A stretch of 64,000 bases of DNA from Tetragonia tetragonoides (Eukaryota; Streptophyta; Magnoliopsida; Caryophyllales; Aizoaceae). The notes beneath the pieces were generated by a model. That model searched no databases and was not told where the DNA came from. It saw only the letters and a program-made list of their open reading frames with translations. Location of the stretch: positions 8,339,501 to 8,403,500 of the forward strand of contig CM076153.1 in assembly GCA_038025085.1 (NCBI GenBank), in the 5' to 3' direction. This document shows positions 58,033 to 64,000 of this stretch, in pieces (positions within the stretch are counted from its first letter, which is position 1; each line of letters starts with the position of its first letter). The translations under genes were made by a program, and so were the position numbers.

Positions 58033-58552
58033 TGAATTGCTATTTATCGTCCAAAAATATTCACCACCGCTCTTAAAATTTACGATTTTGCCCTTCACTC
58101 GTTTTTTTTTTTTTCAGTTCGTAGTATCGGGCGTCTGCAATTTCCGCCTGACCCATGGGTCAGGCGTCTGTAATTTCCGCCTGATCCATGGGTGAGGCGG
58201 AATTGGGTCAGGCGTCTGCAGATTCCGCCTCACCCATGGATCAGGCGGAAATTACAGACGCCCAACCCAATTTCTGCGGAAAAAAAATTACCTCGGACGG
58301 CGTCGACGGTACTTCTTGGTCGCCGGAAGACATTTGCGGTCGTTCCTTGCTTACCGGTGAGAGAATGTTGGTGAATGTGGGTGGGTGTGAGAGTGGGTGG
58401 GTGTGGGAGAGTTAGAGAGGGAGAATTGGTGTGGGAGAGTTAGAGAGGGAGAGGGAGAGTGGGAGAAATAAGGGTGAAAATGTGAGCGGGGGCAATATTG
58501 TAATTTCCAAGGGCGGTGATAAGTAATTTTATGGCGGTATATAGTAACACCC
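58033..58552. mobile_element. Mutator-like MITE with long terminal inverted repeats
   Basis: About 520 bp flanked by AAATTCTTG (58024..58032) and AAATTCTTC (58553..58561), an 8/9 match to the 9-bp duplication expected for Mutator-like elements. The ends are mirrored over ~60 bp: left TTGCTATTTATCGTCC ... CACCGCTCTT ... TTTTGCCC; right, in reverse, TGTTACTATATACCGCC ... CACCGCCCTT ... ATTGCCCC. Inside are a strong hairpin (58163..58262) and GGGAGAG repeats. Open frames here (for example 58188..58415) look accidental. Confidence 0.75.
58163..58262. repeat. 39-bp perfect inverted repeat inside the Mutator-like MITE
   Basis: Arms 58163..58201 and 58224..58262 are exact reverse complements, separated by 22 bp. 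Just before lies a 22-bp self-palindrome built on CGCCTGACCCATGGGTCAGG (58146..58167). The motif GGCGTCTG..ATTTCCGCCTGA occurs several times. The transcript could form a long hairpin. Confidence 0.9.
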
Positions 58553-59189
58553 AAATTCTTCTGTGGCTGCGGTCAAATTACAGGAAATAAAATTGTTATT
58601 GGTTGATGGACTTGATTTTGGTGTGTTCTTTAAACCTTATCCGATCAGTTTAGTTCAAGAGTGATATTGTGTCAGTTCAGTGATGTTTGGGAGAAATTAT
58701 TGTGTAGTCCCAGACTATTACTCCTCTCTCTCTCTCAAAAAAAAACTTTGATACAATCAATGCTCCTGGACTGTACAATAACCTCTCCTCAAGTGGACAT
58801 TTTTCACCCAGCGAATTAAGTAGAGAACATACAAATAGTCAAATGTGAGAGGATCCTTGATCATATTTTACTGTACTGTTACATGTCAACAAGTTACAGC
58901 ATACTGAGCCAACAATTTTCCCATTTTAAGCCAACAGTTGGATTTACAGAAATAACTTAACAGCCTTTTACTGTTGTACATACACAGACTTTATTGAAAA
59001 AAACCGACTGGAAATTTGAGGGCAGCTGAGTGAGTTTACACAATTTTTTGTGAGCAGCAAATCAACCATTCATTCAATCGGAAAATAAATTTTGGAACTA
59101 AAACAATGCCAAATGCCTGTAGAACATCACATTACCTTTTAGAGACAAAAACTTCGTGGGCTAGCGGGTCTGTAACTTGGTTGTCATCC
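58553..59189. other. Intergenic sequence without gene
   Basis: About 640 bp of AT-rich sequence with a short CT run near 58722. Nothing is recognised. Confidence 0.4.
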
Positions 59190-59880
59190 TCTCCTCCCGG
59201 GATATCCCTACAACAAACTTCAAATTCGTGCTGAACTGGGGGATCTCTTAAATTGCGTTACCAAATGGCTTCGTTGGGCATTACTTGCTTCGCTACTTGT
59301 GCTCCAATGTCAAGCAATCAGTCTGGTCCTCCATGTGTCGAGAGTCATTCCCATGAGCCATCACCAACCCCAGCGAACAGCTTTTGCCTCAGCCATCAGC
59401 ACGTATGCAAATTCTGCGTCCCCAGTAGCTGTAGTATGGTCCCTTCATGTCATCCTCGACTTCTCCCTCACATTAGCATCACAGTTCAAGTGAAACCTCT
59501 AGCTTGGAAGCACAAGCTTGAGGGCTGCATCCGAGCACCTTCCTCGCACTGACTCTCATGGTCACTGATGGTGTTTGTGGCCTACCTTATCAGTCCACCA
59601 CAGGAAACTTCTGTTCCTAGCCTTCCGAATAGCCAATGTTGCCATCACAACCCATTCACTCAGCTATTTGTCATGCTCCTAGATGTACCCCATCAACTGA
59701 TCATGCTCACTGTTGGTGTTTGCGGCCTGCGTTATCATTTCCGTTACGAAAAATTTCTGTTCTTAGCCTTCCAAATAGCCAATGCTTCCATCACAACCCG
59801 TTCTTTCAGCTGTTTGTCATCCTCCCAGATGTACCCCATCAACTTATCATGCTCACTGATTACAACTGATCATGCATCTC
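59190..59880 (-). pseudogene. Decayed retroelement fragment (zinc-binding region and RNase H type)
   Basis: On the minus strand, interrupted frames give pieces such as ERVVMEALAIWKAKNRNF (typical of the region between reverse transcriptase and RNase H in plant LINEs) and, further on, AEAKAVRWGL and AHGNDSRHMEDQTDC (RNase H helix and acidic loop). Many stops and frame changes separate them. The upstream part is duplicated in tandem (59564..59855). It may come from a LINE or from a host RNase H-domain gene. No functional protein is possible. Confidence 0.5.
59564..59855. repeat. Tandem duplication of a 146-bp unit
   Basis: Units 59564..59709 and 59710..59855 align along their whole length with scattered changes; shared blocks include TAGCCTTCC.AATAGCCAATG, CCATCACAACCC and AGATGTACCCCATCAACT. 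The duplication lies within the decayed retroelement fragment. Confidence 0.8.
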
Positions 59881-61245
59881 TACTCTGCAGAGCAGAAGCC
59901 GAATGACTTGGACATCTATGTGGTTAGCTGCTGAACAAAATGTAGGCGTACCTTCTTATATGTAGAATGTCTAGGGACCAATTTCCTTCTTCGCTCACCA
60001 TGAGAAACTTTGAGTCACATTCAACTCCAAATGGATAAGTGAATTTTAGATTATACATGCTGGGCTCTTTAAACAAAACTTTTGAAGCCAACATGGGTAA
60101 TTGTCAAAATTTGCCACCATCATGCTGACTTGGGCAGGGGAAGACTGTTTAATTCCTTGCGGATCTTCACTGGCAAGTGGCAATGTTGTTGCTCTTGTTA
60201 TCACTCATCATAAATCTTTGCATAACCTCTGCATATTGTGAAATACAGAATCATTTATCAACATAGATCATAGCATTTACAGGATTCATCAAACCTATTA
60301 AATAAACAAACAAACAGGCAGGTGAATTAAAATTCCTCGCCTGCAAAGGGAAACCTGAGAGTAGTAAACCATTTTTTAATCTGTATCATTAAGAGACAGT
60401 GTGCAGAAGAGAAAACATTTATCTTGAAAGTCCAACAGAAATTAAAGAATTACCTTAAAAAAAAATTCTCCATTAACTTTCTGAAAAGCCATCCGATATG
60501 CTGCAGTCACCATCCATACCATAAATCTAGTGCCTCTCACGAGGCTTCTGCTTAGGGCAAGGTAAGAGAGCTTTAGATGCAAGCTTTCTTACCCTCACAA
60601 AAGCAAAAAGTTGTTTCCACTAAACCTAGATTAAAAATGCATTGATGGTTTGCTACGTCACCACAACAAGGTGCTCTGAACAGTTTGATGAGACATACAA
60701 AGCAAAATTTTCAAGAGAGGACAAAAACCATGAATTTCCCATTCACAATTGTACAAATACATTGTGCTGTGCTGCATGAACAAAAAGTTTTCACAGATTT
60801 TTACAGTAGTTACATATAAACTGGTGGAGTAACAATTCATTTACGATTATAGAACTCAATCCTGTGCCAATGTGCATAACATTCAGTAGTGAGTATGCAT
60901 GGAGGAGTTCCAATTTTCAAATGCATACATGTTTGTTAAGATTCTATAGAGCACTACACACTCCCTAGCCAAGATAGGCAGGAAAAAGAAGATTTCCTTA
61001 TGCTGTTATGCACAGGAGAAGCTGGAACCACAATGCGGAGATTTCTAAACCCAAAATTCTGTATATTTACCTTTCTGTGCAGTATGTCACTATAAAAAGC
61101 AGGAGCAACTACGCTGAGAGGCAATGGACTTCTCAAATGAACCTGACAAAATACGGGTCACAGAAGAAATTTTCTATGAGAACAAAAGTTCACAGGTAAG
61201 ATACCCTTCTATCAAAATAAGCTAATTAGCAATATGAATGCAAAA
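59881..61245. other. Intergenic region downstream of PGR3
   Basis: About 1.4 kb of AT-rich sequence that may include a 3' untranslated region of the minus-strand PPR gene. No coding exon or RNA gene is recognised. Confidence 0.4.
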
Positions 61246-61462
61246 CTCCCTCTGTTTCTTTGGTCTTTTTCTCTTTCAAGGTCGAGCTTTGACCACAAGT
61301 TTATGAAAAAAATACTTCTTGAGTTAAGATACGAAATTTATATGTTTGTATTCGTATTAAAAAGTACATTCATAATATTATCCTTTTAAAATTTGTACTT
61401 TCATATTGTGAGAGGAATTTAGGGTCAAAGTTCAACCTCGAAATGCGAGAACAAAAAAAGAG
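61246..61462. mobile_element. Diverged Stowaway-like MITE
   Basis: The left end CTCCCTCTGTTTCTTTGGTC and the reversed right end CTCTTTTTTTGTTCTCGC are loosely mirrored, and subterminal AAGGTCGAGCTTTGACC pairs with GGTCAAAGTTCAACCTCG. The tips have decayed and the TA flank is clear only on the right, so limits are approximate. Confidence 0.5.
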
Positions 61463-61586
61463 TAATATTTTCTGTGGCGAAAACAACAGCAGTGGTGCAA
61501 TAGATACCTGATATGATTTATATGTCAAGAATGGAGAGAGGTTTCAAGAATCCAGCCCTTGATATATCAATACCATGCGAAGAGAT

Positions 61587-64000
61587 TCAAGACTGATTAG
61601 GAAGCTGAGCAAATGTTCCCGAGTTCGGGCTACAGCCACCAACCATCATCCTCTGATAGACAGTGTATGCACAATCAGGATCGCCGGACAAGCCATAGCC
61701 TCGAATCAGAGCATTGTATGTAAAGATAGTAGGCTCCATGCCCTTGAGCAATAGCTCGTCATAAAGCTTTCCTGCTTTCTCCATCATTCCTGCAGTCCCC
61801 AAATGGAGTATCAAGCAGTTGTAGGAGTATAAGTCCGGGGAAATCCCTCTTGCCTGTAGCTCAGCAAAAAGAGAAAGAGCATCTTCAATCCTCCCAGATC
61901 TTCCAAGGCCATTGATCATAAGGTTGTAGCAAAGTAAATCAGGATCAAGGCCTTGTAATTTTACTTCCTGAAAGTAGTCCCAAGCATCATCAATCTTCCC
62001 TACCATCAAAAGGCAGTCAATAAGAATAGAATATGATTTGAGGTCTGGTCTGATTCCTTCTTTAACCATCCTTTCAAACAAATGGCAAGCAGTTTCTAGA
62101 TCACCAGATTTGCCAAAGCCATTAATAAGAATATTATAAATAGCACAATTATGTTGACATCCATAATCGACCATCTCCTCAAACAACTTTTTTGCTTCTT
62201 CCAGTCTTCCCAACTTTGAAAGACCATCAATCAAAGGGCCATATGTACAAGGTGTGGGCAAAAAACCTCCACTGATAAGATTGTAATACATATCCATAGC
62301 CTTGTCTACAATATTACATTTCACAAGGCCTGAGATGACGATATTGTGAGTAATTGTGTTAGGAGTACAACCTCGAGCCTGCATCTCTTCAAAAAGACTA
62401 AGAAGTTCATCAATATTTCCAGATTTCCCAAGAGCATCGAGCAACAAATTGTATGTGGACGCATCAGGGGCACAACCAGAATTCTTCATGTCCTCAAAGA
62501 GATTCCAAGCCATTTTTTGGAGACTGACACCCAGAAGCCCTCCAATCAAAATGTTATACACTTCCGACGTTGCCTGACTTACGTAGCTTCTAGTCCGTAC
62601 AAATAAGTTATGCGCTTCAAGTGCCCTTCTGTGTTTGGACAAAACCTTAAATAGGGGTAACAAAATGGAGATATCGCGGCAAACCTCAGCAGATATCAAG
62701 GTTTCAGCAAATGCCATTGCTTTGTCAATGTCACTTTCAACAATAATCCCACTGATCAGATCTTCCCAGAATGACTGCTTTACATGACGCTGAACATGAA
62801 ACATAAAGATTCTAATAATATTCGAAGCATCCTCAATCATTGAGTTCTTCACCATACTAGGAATAAGAGTACACATTGTTACACAATCTGGATAGATCAA
62901 TTTCCTCATATGGTGGAGCATCAAAAATGCATCACTTACTCTGTTCTCTTTAGTCAAACCATGGATGAGAATGTTGTAAGTAACCACATCTGGGAAGCAA
63001 TTCATCGGTCTCATTTCATGAAACATCTTCATGGCCAAATTAACCTCACCATTTTTGCAGAGGCAGTCCAGAAGTGTGTTAAAAGTAATAGTGTTTGGAT
63101 GACAGCCATTTTGTGCCATGGTTGTGAACAGTTCCATAGCCTCCTGTATTCTACCTTCTTTCCTCAACCCAGAGAGCAGTGTGTTGTAGGTAACAACTGT
63201 TGGAGCTAGCTTCATATCCTTCATTCTTTGATACATTCCCCATGCTTCATCTACTCGATCAACCTTGTAAAGCATGTCAATCAATGAGTTGATAACAATT
63301 ACATCTGGGCTGCATCCCTTTGCCATCATCTCATAGAGTAGCTCCACGGCCTCATCAACTCTGCCTGCCTTACTATAGCACTTCATCATCATGTTGTAAG
63401 TTATAGAATCTGGAGCAATACCACTATTTATTAGTCCATTAAAAACATCCTTTGCCTCCTTAAGCCTTCCAGCCTCCACAAGACTATACAGAGAAGCATT
63501 ACAAGCAACAATATTTGGAACAATTCCTTTATTTTTCATGCTCTCAAATGTCTCTAGAGCTTTGTTTGAAGCACCTGATTTTCCATAATAGTCTATAAAC
63601 AGAATATAAGTGTAGGCAGTAGGTTCAACCCCAAGAGAGTCCAAGCTTGAAAAGAGACTCAGTGCTTCCTCCAGCCTATTGGCTCTCAGAAGGCCGCCAA
63701 TCAATGTGTTGTAAGTATGAAGGTTTGGCACAATCCCTTGTTTCCTCATGATGTCTAATTGGGCAAATGCTTTACCAATCTTCCCCACTTTGCAGAGAGA
63801 CTTTATAAGAATGGTAAAAGTAACAACATCTGCAGCATAGCCATCAGCTTCCATTTCACTCCATAGCTCTTGCACACTATTCAAATCTCCACTATCGCTA
63901 AATTTGTCGAGCAGAGTGATGTAAGTTACTCGATCAGGCTTCTGAGTAGTGTCTTTCATCTTTAGAAACAACAACTTAGCATCATCCAGTTTTCCAGCAA
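61587..64000 (-). CDS. PGR3: Chloroplast pentatricopeptide repeat protein PGR3 (C-terminal ~800 residues; continues beyond window)
   Basis: One uninterrupted minus-strand frame runs from the window edge ([16 protein letters not shown]) to TGA at 61587. It consists of some 22 P-type 35-residue repeats (for example [20 protein letters not shown]). The middle contains the less regular stretch around [20 protein letters not shown], a landmark of PROTON GRADIENT REGULATION 3, and the end reads [17 protein letters not shown], close to the PGR3 C-terminus. PGR3 is a chloroplast RNA-binding protein that stabilises and activates translation of petL and ndh-related transcripts, hence acts on cytochrome b6f and NDH. 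The family is ~1,110 residues, so ~300 N-terminal residues including the transit peptide lie outside. No introns or lesions are seen. Confidence 0.92.
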   Translation of the reverse strand, partial: AGKLDDAKLLFLKMKDTTQKPDRVTYITLLDKFSDSGDLNSVQELWSEMEADGYAADVVTFTILIKSLCKVGKIGKAFAQLDIMRKQGIVPNLHTYNTLIGGLLRANRLEEALSLFSSLDSLGVEPTAYTYILFIDYYGKSGASNKALETFESMKNKGIVPNIVACNASLYSLVEAGRLKEAKDVFNGLINSGIAPDSITYNMMMKCYSKAGRVDEAVELLYEMMAKGCSPDVIVINSLIDMLYKVDRVDEAWGMYQRMKDMKLAPTVVTYNTLLSGLRKEGRIQEAMELFTTMAQNGCHPNTITFNTLLDCLCKNGEVNLAMKMFHEMRPMNCFPDVVTYNILIHGLTKENRVSDAFLMLHHMRKLIYPDCVTMCTLIPSMVKNSMIEDASNIIRIFMFHVQRHVKQSFWEDLISGIIVESDIDKAMAFAETLISAEVCRDISILLPLFKVLSKHRRALEAHNLFVRTRSYVSQATSEVYNILIGGLLGVSLQKMAWNLFEDMKNSGCAPDASTYNLLLDALGKSGNIDELLSLFEEMQARGCTPNTITHNIVISGLVKCNIVDKAMDMYYNLISGGFLPTPCTYGPLIDGLSKLGRLEEAKKLFEEMVDYGCQHNCAIYNILINGFGKSGDLETACHLFERMVKEGIRPDLKSYSILIDCLLMVGKIDDAWDYFQEVKLQGLDPDLLCYNLMINGLGRSGRIEDALSLFAELQARGISPDLYSYNCLILHLGTAGMMEKAGKLYDELLLKGMEPTIFTYNALIRGYGLSGDPDCAYTVYQRMMVGGCSPNSGTFAQLPNQS

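Noticed and set aside
58188..58415. 75-codon open frame
   Set aside because: It lies inside the Mutator-like MITE and overlaps its hairpin; no conserved features.
62346..63209. Plus-strand open frames opposite the PPR gene
   Set aside because: They are antisense shadows of the PGR3 repeats.

Overview
The window is nuclear DNA of a flowering plant, probably a eudicot. Intron-rich genes with short GT-AG introns, nuclear-type tRNA genes, plant-specific families (CASP-like protein, PGR3-type PPR, plant OST4) and many plant transposable elements support this. I cannot name the species. All gene calls rest on recognising protein families by eye; exon borders were placed from splice signals and checked for reading phase.

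Layout. 1-2.3 kb: 3' part of a CASP-like membrane protein gene (+). 3.1-5.8 kb: a TIR element carrying a minisatellite, then a tandem array of a ~313-bp repeat invaded by a small hAT-type element. 6.4-12.5 kb: a 6.1-kb L1-type LINE (minus strand) with an 18-bp target-site duplication and broken ORFs. 12.6-20.1 kb: a Sec14/CRAL-TRIO gene (+) whose leader starts just beyond the LINE. 21.07-23.5 kb: OST4, a 37-residue oligosaccharyltransferase subunit (-), with a 2.3-kb leader intron that holds a tRNA-Arg gene; a tRNA-His gene lies upstream. 24.4-25.4 kb: RING-H2 E3 ligase (+). 26.5-28.2 kb: GDSL lipase lacking its first exon (-), head to head with an RPN5 (26S proteasome lid) copy lacking 5' and internal exons (28.8-31.2 kb, +). 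32.3-39.6 kb: gamma-tubulin complex component 5 (-), 16 exons. 40.8-49.5 kb: organellar methionyl-tRNA synthetase (-), 12 exons. 49.7-51.2 kb: nested hAT-like elements. 53.6-54.3 kb: an unrecognised membrane protein (+). 55.3-56.7 kb: a second array of the ~313-bp repeat, in opposite orientation. 57.06-57.8 kb: peroxisomal enoyl-CoA isomerase-like frame whose expected ATG is ATA (-). 58.0-58.55 kb: a Mutator-like MITE with a strong internal hairpin. 59.2-59.9 kb: decayed RNase H-type retroelement sequence. 61.6-64 kb: C-terminal part of the chloroplast PPR protein PGR3 (-), cut by the window edge.

The genes are unrelated housekeeping and organelle functions, not an operon or cluster. I found no CRISPR array and no new defence-like or biosynthetic system. 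The most unusual parts are the doubly beheaded GDSL/RPN5 pair, the mirrored 313-bp arrays, the start-less isomerase, the tRNA-bearing OST4 intron and the transposons with readable insertion scars.
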